This document shows positions 28,554 through 36,668 of a stretch of 64,000 bases of DNA, piece after piece. Under the pieces are notes generated by a model. It did not search any database. It was given only the letters and a program-made list of their open reading frames with translations, and was not told the DNA's origin. Origin of the DNA: Pelagibacterium xiamenense (lineage in GTDB: Bacteria; Pseudomonadota; Alphaproteobacteria; Rhizobiales; Devosiaceae). Numbering within the stretch: position 1 is the stretch's first letter; the number at the start of each line of letters is the position of its first letter. Location of the stretch: assembly GCF_021166475.1 (NCBI RefSeq), contig NZ_JAJOYS010000001.1, forward strand, positions 1,054,001 through 1,118,000, written 5' to 3'. The translations under genes and the position numbers were made by a program.

Positions 28554-29747
28554 ATGATGAAAGGTCTTGCCGAGCACCTCTCGGCCACCCTCGAGGACAT
28601 CCGTGCCGACGGGCTCGAAAAGCACGAGATGGCCATCGGGTCGTCCCAGTCCGGCCGCGTCAAGGTCGGCGGGCGGGAGATGGTCAACCTGTGCGCCAAT
28701 AACTATCTCGGCCTCGCCGACGACCCCGAAGTCGTCGCCGCCAGCGTCGCCGCGCTTGAAAAATACGGCTCCGGCATGGCCTCGGTCCGCTTCATCTGCG
28801 GCACCCATGAGCTTCACAAGCAGCTGGAAGCCACAATCGCCCGCTATCTCGACAAGGACGACGCCATTCTCTTTGGCTCGTGCTTCGATGCCAATGGCGG
28901 CATCTTCGAAACCCTGCTGGGTCCCGACGACGCCATTATCTCTGACACGCTCAACCACGCCTCGATCATCGACGGCGTGCGCCTTTCCAAGGCCCGCCGC
29001 TTCCGCTTCGCCACCTCGGATATGGACGACCTCGAAACGCAATTGAAGATCGCCAGCGCCGAAGGCACGCGCTTCAAGCTCATAGTCACCGACGGCGTCT
29101 TCTCGATGGACGGCTATATCGCCAAACTCCCCGAAATCTGCGACCTCGCGGAACGCCACAACGCCGCCGTCATGATCGACGACTGCCACGCCACCGGCCA
29201 TCTTGGCGAAAAGGGCAAAGGCACGCCTGCGCTCACCGGCGCCGGCAATCGCGTCGACATCGTCTCGGGCACATTCGGCAAAACCCTCGGCGGCGCCATG
29301 GGCGGCTTCATCGCCGGCCCGCAGCCGGTCATCGATATCCTCCGCCAGCGCGCACGGCCCTATCTCTTCTCCAACGCCCTGCCGCCAGCGGTCGCCGCCG
29401 GCGCCATCAAGGCCATCGAGATCGCCGAGGCCGCCGACGACCGCCGCGAAACCCTCGCCCGCCATACCAACCGCTTCCGCACTGCGCTGACGGATGCCGG
29501 CTTCGACCTCGTTCCCGGCGAAACGCCCATCATTCCGGTCATGCTCTACGATGCCACCAAGGCGGGCGCCATGGCCAGCGCCCTGCAGCAGCGTGGCGTC
29601 CTCGTCTCGGCATTCTCCTTCCCCGTCGTCCCGCGCGAAAAGGCCCGCATCCGCACCCAGATGTCCGCCGCCCTGACCGACGACGATATCACCGCCGCCA
29701 TAGACGCCTTTGTCGCCGCACGCAGGGAGCTCGAAACCGTCCGATGA
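28554..29747 (+). CDS. kbl: Glycine C-acetyltransferase (2-amino-3-ketobutyrate CoA ligase)
   Basis: This PLP enzyme cleaves 2-amino-3-oxobutyrate with CoA to glycine and acetyl-CoA, the second step of threonine breakdown. The 397 residues show the alpha-oxoamine synthase blocks NLCANNYLGLADDPEV, GSGMASVRFICGTHELHKQL, DDCHATGHLGEKGKGT and the PLP lysine in SGTFGKTLGGAMGG. AGGAG precedes the ATG by 8 bases. Its stop overlaps the tdh start by four bases (ATGA), so the pair is translationally coupled. Confidence 0.96.
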   Translation: MMKGLAEHLSATLEDIRADGLEKHEMAIGSSQSGRVKVGGREMVNLCANNYLGLADDPEVVAASVAALEKYGSGMASVRFICGTHELHKQLEATIARYLDKDDAILFGSCFDANGGIFETLLGPDDAIISDTLNHASIIDGVRLSKARRFRFATSDMDDLETQLKIASAEGTRFKLIVTDGVFSMDGYIAKLPEICDLAERHNAAVMIDDCHATGHLGEKGKGTPALTGAGNRVDIVSGTFGKTLGGAMGGFIAGPQPVIDILRQRARPYLFSNALPPAVAAGAIKAIEIAEAADDRRETLARHTNRFRTALTDAGFDLVPGETPIIPVMLYDATKAGAMASALQQRGVLVSAFSFPVVPREKARIRTQMSAALTDDDITAAIDAFVAARRELETVR

Positions 29748-30778
29748 CCCGCACCATGAAAGCTCTCGTCAAGGCCAGGGCCGAACCCGGCCTCTGGATG
29801 GAAACGGTTCCGGTCCCCGAACTCGGACCCGACGACGTTCTCGTCAAGGTGACCAAAACCGGCATCTGCGGCACCGATTTGCACATCTATAAATGGGACG
29901 CCTGGGCTCAGTCCGCCGTCCCGGTCCCCATGACCATCGGCCACGAATATTGCGGCACCGTCGCCGAACTCGGCTCTGCGGTCACCAATCTCAAGGTCGG
30001 CCAGCGCGTATCGGGCGAAGGCCACGTCATCGGCTTCAAATCCCGAGCCAGCCGGGCAGGGCGCTTCCATCTCGACCCCGAGACAAAGGGCGTGGGCGTC
30101 AACCTCCCCGGCGCCTTCGCCGAATACGTCAAGGTCCCCGCCTTCAACATCGTCCCGCTCCCCGATGCGATCGACGACGAGATGGGCGCCATCCTCGATC
30201 CGCTGGGCAACGCCGTCCACACCGCGCTCGCCTTCGATCTCGTGGGCGAGGATGTCCTGATCACCGGCGCCGGCCCCATCGGCATCATGAGCGCCGCGGT
30301 CGCCAAGCACGCCGGTGCCCGCCACGTGGTCATCACCGATCCCAACGACAACCGGCTCGACCTCGCAAAAAAGACAGAGCCCGAGATCGTGACCGCCAAT
30401 ACGTCCGACGACCTGCGCGCCATCGTCAGATCTCTCGGCATGAACGAGGGCTTCGACGTGGGCTTCGAAATGAGCGGCGCCCCCGCCGCCCTCGCAACGC
30501 TGACCGATCACCTCGTCATGGGCGGCAAGATCGCCATGCTGGGGCTCCCGGCAAAACCGTTCGAATACGATTTCGCCAGGCTGGTCCTGAAAATGCTGAC
30601 CTTGAAGGGCATCTACGGGCGCGAAATGTTCGAGACCTGGCACAAGATGCTCGCCATGCTCGAATCCGGCCTCAACGTCCGCCCCGTCATCACCAACCGC
30701 TTCCCCGCGGAGGATTTCGACACGGCCTTCCAGTCCGCCATCCAGGGCGGCGCGGGCAAGATCGTGCTGGAGTGGTAG
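29744..30778 (+). CDS. tdh: L-threonine 3-dehydrogenase lacking the structural zinc site
   Basis: This medium-chain dehydrogenase oxidises threonine to 2-amino-3-oxobutyrate for Kbl. Over 344 residues it follows E. coli Tdh closely. It has the catalytic zinc ligands Cys42 (GICGTDLHIYKWD) and His67-Glu68 (TIGHEYCG), and the Rossmann motif GAGPIGIMSAAVAKHAGA. The lobe that normally carries four structural-zinc cysteines aligns without gaps, but those positions are Gly97, Ser100, Ser103 and Asp111 (HVIGFKSRASRAGRFHLD). The catalytic site is intact, so activity is expected, with stability gained some other way. It overlaps kbl by four bases. Confidence 0.93.
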   Translation: MTRTMKALVKARAEPGLWMETVPVPELGPDDVLVKVTKTGICGTDLHIYKWDAWAQSAVPVPMTIGHEYCGTVAELGSAVTNLKVGQRVSGEGHVIGFKSRASRAGRFHLDPETKGVGVNLPGAFAEYVKVPAFNIVPLPDAIDDEMGAILDPLGNAVHTALAFDLVGEDVLITGAGPIGIMSAAVAKHAGARHVVITDPNDNRLDLAKKTEPEIVTANTSDDLRAIVRSLGMNEGFDVGFEMSGAPAALATLTDHLVMGGKIAMLGLPAKPFEYDFARLVLKMLTLKGIYGREMFETWHKMLAMLESGLNVRPVITNRFPAEDFDTAFQSAIQGGAGKIVLEW

Positions 30779-30800
30779 CAAAGCCGGGCGGCCGGAACCG

Positions 30801-31079
30801 CTATTGCAGTACCCGATCCAGCGAGTATTCCCCGTTGCTGATTCGGTCCGGGATATCGCCGATCATCTTGGCCACGGCCTCTTCGCCGTGATCCTTCACC
30901 AGCGTCGCGATTGCCGCGAACATCGCGGCGTGCGCGAGCGCCTGCGTGTCCACCCCGTCGCTGTCCGCGGCGTTCCATGCGTCCGCGAGATACTCGAGCG
31001 CGATCTGACGCTCTTCATGTTCGGCCTCAAGGCCGGCTACGGATGCGGAAAACGGAAATGTGCTGCGCCAAATGCTCAT
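30801..31079 (-). CDS. Hypothetical protein
   Basis: The 92-residue, mostly helical protein starts MSIWRSTFPFSASVAGLEAE and has an acidic C-terminal half (LVKDHGEEAVAKMIGDIPDR). There is no signal peptide or membrane helix. I do not recognise it. The frame extends to 31121, but ATG 31079 is the first ATG with protein-like sequence. It converges with tdh 22 bases away. A 10-bp palindrome ACCAATTGGT at 31125-31134 lies in its likely promoter. Confidence 0.6.
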   Translation of the reverse strand: MSIWRSTFPFSASVAGLEAEHEERQIALEYLADAWNAADSDGVDTQALAHAAMFAAIATLVKDHGEEAVAKMIGDIPDRISNGEYSLDRVLQ

Positions 31080-31188
31080 AAGCCGAGTGTTATCACGGCT
31101 TTGCGGCACTGCTAAGAACAAATGACCAATTGGTTAATGCCGACGTCGAAATCTGTGCAAATCCCGACCGAAAGCCCCGGCTTCCGGC

Positions 31189-31545
31189 CTATTCGGCAAA
31201 TTGTGTGTGGATATCGCGCGCCAGCGCCGCACCCTCGTCGAGAAGGCGTTCGAGGGCCAGTTCCGCCGACGGCGTGCAGGTGCGGTAGAATCGCGCATAG
31301 GACTCGTACCCGGCATTGAAGGCCCCCGCGAGCCGCGCCCGCCGGTCCGCGTCCGGTTCGTCGAGCGCGATCAGCTCCGCCATCTGCGACCGCCAGTCGA
31401 TCTCGTCGCCGCCGCACAGGGGGCCAAGCATATAAAGACTGCCCAGAATCTCCGAAAGCCGCTCCATCTGTGCCTGATAGGGCGGATCGACCGCCAGCGC
31501 GGCGCCGGGCAAAAGGGCGGCAAGGATGACAACAAGACGCTTCAG
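31189..31545 (-). CDS. TIGR02301-like secreted protein with no standard start codon
   Basis: The mature part (PPYQAQMERLSEILGSLYML, LCGGDEIDWRSQMAELIAL, FNAGYESYARFYRTCTPSAE) matches a conserved rhizobial secreted family of unknown function (TIGR02301 type). It has two cysteines. The signal peptide is plainly encoded (LKRLVVILAALLPGAALA), yet the frame back to the in-frame TAA near 31566 contains no ATG or GTG. The only TTG (31512) would cut the signal peptide. A CTG at 31545 would give the full signal peptide, so the start given here is that CTG. It lies 25 bases after the NUDIX gene on the same strand. Confidence 0.65.
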   Translation of the reverse strand: MKRLVVILAALLPGAALAVDPPYQAQMERLSEILGSLYMLGPLCGGDEIDWRSQMAELIALDEPDADRRARLAGAFNAGYESYARFYRTCTPSAELALERLLDEGAALARDIHTQFAE

Positions 31546-31570
31546 AACGAAAACCCCGGCAAGCCGTTAG

Positions 31571-31978
31571 CTACGACGCATATCCATAGCTATCCAGATG
31601 CCGCGCGCAAGCCGCAACGATCCGTGCAAGGTTCGGCGTCGTCTTGTAGCGGGGGATTTCCTCCAACAGCACCCAGTCCCAATTGGCGATCTCGTCGCAG
31701 ACCATCGGCGCCCGGAACGGATGCCGCGCGGTGAACACCGCCAGCCGGTATCGCATCGCACCCTCGCCGACGGTTTCGGTCAGAACCTGCGCCGGCGCGC
31801 TGACGATCAGCCCGGTTTCCTCGAACAGCTCGCGCTTGACGCACTCGATGGGGGTTTCTCCCAAATCCATCCGCCCGCCCGGCAGCGTCCATAGCCCCTC
31901 GAAGGGTGCATAGGCGCGCTGGATCAAAAGCACCGCATTGCCGTTCAAAAGGGCAATCGAGCAGGCATTGGGCTGCAT
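31571..31978 (-). CDS. NUDIX hydrolase
   Basis: The 135-residue pyrophosphohydrolase has a complete Nudix box: GGRMDLGETPIECVKREL followed by FEETGL, matching G-x5-E-x7-R-E-x2-E-E-x-G. The N-terminal strand (ACSIALLNGNAVLLIQRA) and LWTLPGG fit ADP-ribose or nucleotide-cleaning members, but the substrate is not predictable. It is divergent from the SRAP gene across 47 bases. Confidence 0.9.
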   Translation of the reverse strand: MQPNACSIALLNGNAVLLIQRAYAPFEGLWTLPGGRMDLGETPIECVKRELFEETGLIVSAPAQVLTETVGEGAMRYRLAVFTARHPFRAPMVCDEIANWDWVLLEEIPRYKTTPNLARIVAACARHLDSYGYAS

Positions 31979-32025
31979 GCGGCGCTTCCTCTTGCTATAA
32001 CGGCCCGGTAAGGAGCCGAATATTC

Positions 32026-32772
32026 ATGTGCGGACGCTACGCTTTCACGCTGCCATCCGAGGCGATGGAAACCCTGTTCGGGGTTCGGAATGTACCGGAG
32101 TACCCGCCACGCTACAATATTGCGCCCACCCAGCCGATTCTGTCGGTCATGCGCGATGAATCCGGTGCCCGCGCCGCAAAGCTCGCCCGCTGGGGGCTCG
32201 TGCCCGCCTGGGTCAAGGACCCGCGCGAGTTCCCGCTCATCATCAACGCCCGCGCCGAATCCATGGCGCAAAAGCCCGCCTTCCGCGATTCGGTAAAGCA
32301 CCACCGCTGCGTCGTTCCTGCCTCGGGCTATTACGAATGGCACCGCGCCCCTGACGGCACGAAGATCCCCCACTATATCGCCCTTGCCTCCGGCGAGCCG
32401 CTCCCCATGGCGGGTCTCTACGCCACTTGGATGGGCCCCAACGGCGAGGAGATCGACAGCGCCGCGGTCATAACCGTCCCGGCCAATCCCGACCTCGTCC
32501 ATATCCATGACCGCATGCCCGCAATCCTCGACAGGGCCGATCTCGACGCCTGGCTCGACGTCCGCGGCACCGATGCCGGAACCGCGCTCGCGGCGATTCG
32601 CTCCGCCCCCCAGGGCACGATGACCGCCCATCCGGTGTCCAGCCGCGTCAATTCCGCTCGCAACGAGGGCGAAGATCTGATTGCGCCGGTCGCTGTGGAA
32701 AAGCCGTCCCCGGATTCGGACAAAGCTGAGGACGTCAAGCCGGTAAAACCGTCCCAGCTCGACCTTTTCTAG
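32026..32772 (+). CDS. SRAP (YedK/HMCES) family abasic-site protein
   Basis: This 248-residue SOS-response-associated peptidase crosslinks to abasic sites in single-stranded DNA through Cys2 after removal of Met1 (MCGRYAFTL). The remaining motifs are in order: PPRYNIAPTQPIL, RWGLVPAWVKD, INARAESMAQKPAFRD, RCVVPASGYYEWHR and VHIHDRMPAIL. The Cys2, active-site Glu and His expected for the family are present. The start is set by the mandatory MCGR; AAGGAG lies about 10 bases upstream. The C-terminal tail after residue 205 is charged and lysine-rich. Confidence 0.94.
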   Translation: MCGRYAFTLPSEAMETLFGVRNVPEYPPRYNIAPTQPILSVMRDESGARAAKLARWGLVPAWVKDPREFPLIINARAESMAQKPAFRDSVKHHRCVVPASGYYEWHRAPDGTKIPHYIALASGEPLPMAGLYATWMGPNGEEIDSAAVITVPANPDLVHIHDRMPAILDRADLDAWLDVRGTDAGTALAAIRSAPQGTMTAHPVSSRVNSARNEGEDLIAPVAVEKPSPDSDKAEDVKPVKPSQLDLF

Positions 32773-33143
32773 CCTTTAAACCGGGAACGGTGTTCCCCAT
32801 TTGCCGTTCACTGCGCGGGAAGTTTTTCGCCTTCGTGTGACCATTTGGCACAAGGGGGCTCGATTTCCACGCATGTTCTTGGTAAAAGACCTTCCGCGAC
32901 GCCTCACAGAGGCGTTCCGAAAGGTCAGGCTGGAGTTCGGCATAATGGTAACACTAACAGTTTGGGCACGCCTGACCGCGTCCGTCTCCACGTATTCCGT
33001 ATGCAAACGACATACGGACTCGATGTGTAGCTCCTGGACCTGGCGCGTAGCGCGATAACGCCACACCGCCGTCACAAGACCCTCACATTAGACTGTTAGC
33101 ACCGTCCCAGGGTTTGGGCGGATCGCTTCGGAGACTTTTCGAA
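32773..33143. other. Intergenic region with two strong hairpins
   Basis: These 371 bases contain no ORF with protein character. A hairpin at 32888-32926 has an outer stem GACCTT/AAGGTC, a 6x6 internal loop and an inner stem CGCCTC/GAGGCG closing on ACA. A second, CCGTATG (32997-33003) with CATACGG (33011-33017), has a 7-base loop. The region is less GC-rich than its neighbours. It could encode a small RNA or the 5' leader of the following small gene. Confidence 0.45.
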
Positions 33144-33377
33144 ATGACCAAGCCGATTGTTATCTCTGTCCATGGTGAACCCCAAGGCGTCGTCGTTCCC
33201 GGCGATGGCGACTTCCGTTTCATGGCCGTGAAGCTCGGCGTCTTCCCGCTCGAAGGCAAAGTTTTCGAGTCCGTCGCCGCCGCGCAGCAGGCCGCGCGTG
33301 CCCTCGTCGACGGGGCAGGGGAGTTCGGCGAAACCTTCACCGACACACCCGACGACACCAACGGACTGGTGGCGTAA
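33144..33377 (+). CDS. Small conserved hypothetical protein
   Basis: The 77-residue protein is MTKPIVISVHGEPQGVVVPG followed by DGDFRFMAVKLGVFPLEGKV and an Ala-rich helix with an acidic end. It is soluble and lacks a signal peptide. I recall similar short proteins in Hyphomicrobiales but no function. GGAG is 10 bases before the ATG. It precedes the GGDEF/EAL gene by 100 bases. Confidence 0.65.
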   Translation: MTKPIVISVHGEPQGVVVPGDGDFRFMAVKLGVFPLEGKVFESVAAAQQAARALVDGAGEFGETFTDTPDDTNGLVA

Positions 33378-33477
33378 GCGCCGCCGGTCCTGAAAAGGCC
33401 GCTTTTCCCCCGTAACACGCGGCTTAACAAAGTCTTTCCGGCTTTCTTGCCAAAATGGCGCCAGCTGGAGACACTCT

Positions 33478-35937
33478 ATGAATACAACAGATTTTAGCCC
33501 CGACCTCTGGAAGAGCGCGCTGACGCGCGCCGGCATGGGGGTATGGAACTGGGATCTGCGCACCGACACCTGCTTTTATTCCGACAGCTGGTACGCGATG
33601 CTCGGTTACGCGCCGGGCGAACTCCCCGAAGCGAGCGATCTGTGGCTCCAGCTGACCCACCCTGACGATCGCGCACGCGCCATCCGCAGTGGCGAGCAGC
33701 ACATCTATGGCGACGCCGAAGGGATCGAAACCGAACTGCGCCTGCGTCACAAGAGCGGCCGCTGGATCTGGGTTCTCGACCGCGGCGGGGTCGTCGAATG
33801 GGACGAAGCGGGCCGGCCCGTCCGCGTCATCGGCGTCCAGACCGACATCACCCCGCAAAAAACGGCCGAGTTCGAACTCGAACGGACCAACTGGCAGTTC
33901 GACCTCGCCCTCGAAGCCGCCCGCATGGGCATCTGGCAGTTCGACCCCGTCGCCGAGAAAAGCTATTGGGATCAGCGCACCCGCGAGATCTTCGGCCTGG
34001 GCCCCGGTCCGGAGGAACTCGAAAGGAGCACCTGGCACAGCTTCCTGCACCCCGAAGACAGGGCCAGCGCCGAGGCCGCCCATGCCGCCGCCGCAGAGAT
34101 ATCCGCTGGAACCACCGTGTTGCGCTATCGCATCGTGCGCGCCGACGGCGCCGTCCGGCACGTGGAAACCCTCGCCCAATACGCCGAGAAGGACGGCTGG
34201 AAGCGGCTGATCGGCTCGATCCGGGACGTCACCGACGAAGTTGTCGCCGCCGAAACCCTCGAGGCTGAAAAAGAGCGCTTCCAGGTCACCCTGCGCGCCA
34301 TCGACGACGGTGTCGTCAGTTCCGACATCGAGGGCAATATCAACTTCGTCAACCGCGCGGCCCAGGCCCTTCTGGGTGACGAGGCTGCGCTTCTGGGGCG
34401 CCGCTTTTCCGAGGTCATCGCGCAGGCCAGCGCCGAGGCGCCTCCCTTCGCCTCGGATACTCCCCTCGACCGGGACGTGCTGGTGCTTGCCAGAAAAGGC
34501 GAGCCCATCCTCGTGCGCCTCACCAACAGCCCCATCCGCGCCCAGGACGGCCGCATCCTGGGCGCCGTGCATTCGCTCAAGGACATGACGAGCGAGTGGC
34601 TCAAGAAGCGCGAACTCGCCCACGCCGCCCGGCACGACGCGCTCACCGGCCTCCTTAACCGCTCTGCCCTCGAAGACGTGCTGCGGCACGCCATCGACAA
34701 GGTCCCCTCCGAACGCTTCACGCTGCTTTACCTCGACCTCGACTACTTCAAGGCCCTCAACGACTATGGCGGCCATGCCGCCGGCGACGACGCGCTCCGC
34801 GCCCTGGCGGAGCTGATCCGCGCCCGTTTGCCCCAGGGCGCTTCCGCCGCCCGGCTGGGCGGCGACGAGTTCGTCATCCTTCTACCCGGAGACGTTCGCG
34901 CTGCCGAGGAGGTCGCCAAATCGCTCATCGCCGCCGTCGGCACGCTCCAGGTCATGCCGTCGCGGGCGCACCCCCCGCTTGGCGCCAGCATCGGCATAGC
35001 CGAGCTCGCCGACGCCGGCACCCTGCCGGCCGACCTGCTCGCCCGCGCCGACGACGCCTGTTACGCGGCCAAGACCTCCGGCCGCAATCGCTTTGCGGTA
35101 TTTTCGACCGAGTGGTCGCGCCATGGCTTCGGGCTGACCTCCGCCAAAATCATGGCGGAGGTGAACCAGGGCAAGGAGGATGGCCGCCTGCAGCTTTACG
35201 GTCAGGAACTCCGCCGTATCGACGATCCTTACACCTCGTGCGGGCGCGTCGAGGTCCTCGCGCGCCTCACCGACAGGGACGGGCGGTTCATTCCGCCTGC
35301 CGAATTCATCCCGGCCGCCGAGCGCTTCGGCATGGCCCCGATGCTCGATCGCTGGGTCCTGCGCCGGGCGCTCTCCCAATTCGGCGCCGAAATGGCCGAG
35401 CCCGGCGGCCTGACCCTGGGCATCAACCTCTCCGCCCAGACGCTTTCGGACCCCGAACTCTGGGCGTTCGTCGACAACACGATCTGCCGCAGCGGCGCCC
35501 TTCCGCAAAACATCGTCTTCGAGATCACCGAAACCGCGGCCTTCACCAATGTCGAGGCCGCCGAGCGCTTCTTCGCCAGTGCCCGCGAGCGCGGCTGCCG
35601 CCTCAGCCTCGACGATTTCGGCGCCGGGCTCAGTTCGTTCCAGTACCTGCGCCGCTTCCCCATCGACAGCATCAAGATCGACGGGGCCTTCGTCGAAAAC
35701 CTCGTGAGAAGCAAGTTCGACCGCGCCATCGTCTCGTCCATCGCACGGATCGCCAAGACCGTCGGCTACAATGTCGTGGCCGAAAAGATCGAGGACGAGG
35801 ACGTCCTCGACGTCCTGCGCACGCTCAAGGTGAAATACGGCCAGGGCTTCCACCTGCACCGCCCCGAACCGCTCAAAGCCGTCGTCGCCCGCTTCCGCCA
35901 GTCGGGGGTTACAAACCTCGCCCGCGCGCGCCGTTAG
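33478..35937 (+). CDS. [17 protein letters not shown] cyclic-di-GMP signalling protein
   Basis: The 819-residue cytoplasmic protein has no membrane segments. It has three PAS modules (about 10-130, 138-255, 262-375; WNWDLRTDTCFYSDSWYAML, RDVTDEV, SDIEGNINFVNRAAQALLG). A diguanylate cyclase domain follows with intact GGDEF (461-465), then an EAL domain. In the EAL domain the signature is EVL (Glu592 kept), with DDFGAG (712-717) and KIDGAFVENLV present. The usual AEGVE block reads AEKIED and the late QGY block QGF. Both activities remain possible because the acidic metal ligands are retained. It probably senses an internal signal through PAS and sets c-di-GMP. Confidence 0.94.
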   Translation: MNTTDFSPDLWKSALTRAGMGVWNWDLRTDTCFYSDSWYAMLGYAPGELPEASDLWLQLTHPDDRARAIRSGEQHIYGDAEGIETELRLRHKSGRWIWVLDRGGVVEWDEAGRPVRVIGVQTDITPQKTAEFELERTNWQFDLALEAARMGIWQFDPVAEKSYWDQRTREIFGLGPGPEELERSTWHSFLHPEDRASAEAAHAAAAEISAGTTVLRYRIVRADGAVRHVETLAQYAEKDGWKRLIGSIRDVTDEVVAAETLEAEKERFQVTLRAIDDGVVSSDIEGNINFVNRAAQALLGDEAALLGRRFSEVIAQASAEAPPFASDTPLDRDVLVLARKGEPILVRLTNSPIRAQDGRILGAVHSLKDMTSEWLKKRELAHAARHDALTGLLNRSALEDVLRHAIDKVPSERFTLLYLDLDYFKALNDYGGHAAGDDALRALAELIRARLPQGASAARLGGDEFVILLPGDVRAAEEVAKSLIAAVGTLQVMPSRAHPPLGASIGIAELADAGTLPADLLARADDACYAAKTSGRNRFAVFSTEWSRHGFGLTSAKIMAEVNQGKEDGRLQLYGQELRRIDDPYTSCGRVEVLARLTDRDGRFIPPAEFIPAAERFGMAPMLDRWVLRRALSQFGAEMAEPGGLTLGINLSAQTLSDPELWAFVDNTICRSGALPQNIVFEITETAAFTNVEAAERFFASARERGCRLSLDDFGAGLSSFQYLRRFPIDSIKIDGAFVENLVRSKFDRAIVSSIARIAKTVGYNVVAEKIEDEDVLDVLRTLKVKYGQGFHLHRPEPLKAVVARFRQSGVTNLARARR

Positions 35938-35946
35938 GCCCCGCCG

Positions 35947-36546
35947 CTACCGCACCGCCGGCACCGTCCGCAATCCCTCGAGGATCGCGGTAAAGCTCGC
36001 GACCGCCCGCTTCGAGGTCTCCTCGGGCGTGTCCGACGCCGCGATCCACATCGCCGCGTGGCTCGCCGCGCCGTTGATGAGCCGCGCCGTGGCCTCGGTA
36101 TCGATATCCCCGATCACGCCGTCCGCCTTGAGCGCGTCGAGGCTCTCGCGCAGCGCCGCGATGCACCCGTTGGTGTCCGGCCACTGCGAAATGTCCCCCA
36201 GAACCGCCGGCCCGTCGCGGAATATGATGCGCTGGATTTCCGGCTCGAGCGCCATCTCGATATAGGCCGTCCATTCGCGCACCACCCCGTCCCAGAGATT
36301 GGGCGCCGCCTCAGCGATCGCCTCGAGCCGTTTTGTCATTTCGTGATCGATCTCGGCAACGACCGCCTGCAGCAGCCCCTTTTTGTCCCCGAACTGGTGG
36401 TAGAGCGCCCCCCGCGTCAGCCCCGCTTCCGCCGTGAAATCGTCCATCGACGCCTCCGCGTAGCCGACCGTGCCGAACGCGCGCCGCGCCGCCTTGAGCA
36501 GTTTCGCCCGGGTTTCGGCAATCATTTCCTTGCGTGGCTTGCGCAT
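35947..36546 (-). CDS. TetR family transcriptional regulator
   Basis: The 199-residue repressor has its helix-turn-helix at RAKLLKAARRAFGTVGYAEA and MDDFTAEAGLTRGALYHQFG, and a C-terminal ligand domain. The start is ATG 36546 (MRKPRKEMIAETRAK); the upstream frame crosses the operators. Three near-identical palindromes lie between it and the divergent MFS gene, so it most likely represses itself and that transporter. Its stop is 10 bases from the end of the converging GGDEF/EAL gene. Confidence 0.92.
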   Translation of the reverse strand: MRKPRKEMIAETRAKLLKAARRAFGTVGYAEASMDDFTAEAGLTRGALYHQFGDKKGLLQAVVAEIDHEMTKRLEAIAEAAPNLWDGVVREWTAYIEMALEPEIQRIIFRDGPAVLGDISQWPDTNGCIAALRESLDALKADGVIGDIDTEATARLINGAASHAAMWIAASDTPEETSKRAVASFTAILEGLRTVPAVR

Positions 36547-36561
36547 GCGAAATCCTTTTTC

Positions 36562-36629
36562 ATACGCGACGTATCTAAATTGACATACGAGACGTATGTG
36601 GCTACATCGCTCACATACGCCGCGTATGT
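36562..36629. promoter_or_regulatory. Three palindromic operators between TetR and MFS genes
   Basis: The core ATACGnnnCGTAT occurs three times: 36562-36574, and within two full 17-bp sites ACATACGnnnCGTATGT at 36583-36599 and 36613-36629. A consensus TTGACA at 36580-36585 overlaps the second site and would be the -35 of the MFS gene. Repressor binding would occlude RNA polymerase. Confidence 0.75.
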
Positions 36630-36668
36630 ATATACGGGGCGGGTCCGCTCTGATCAAGGAATCCCGCA

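Noticed and set aside
32801-33058. Small frames on both strands within the 371-base gap
   Set aside because: They have mixed composition, no ribosome site, and overlap hairpins; none looks like a conserved protein.
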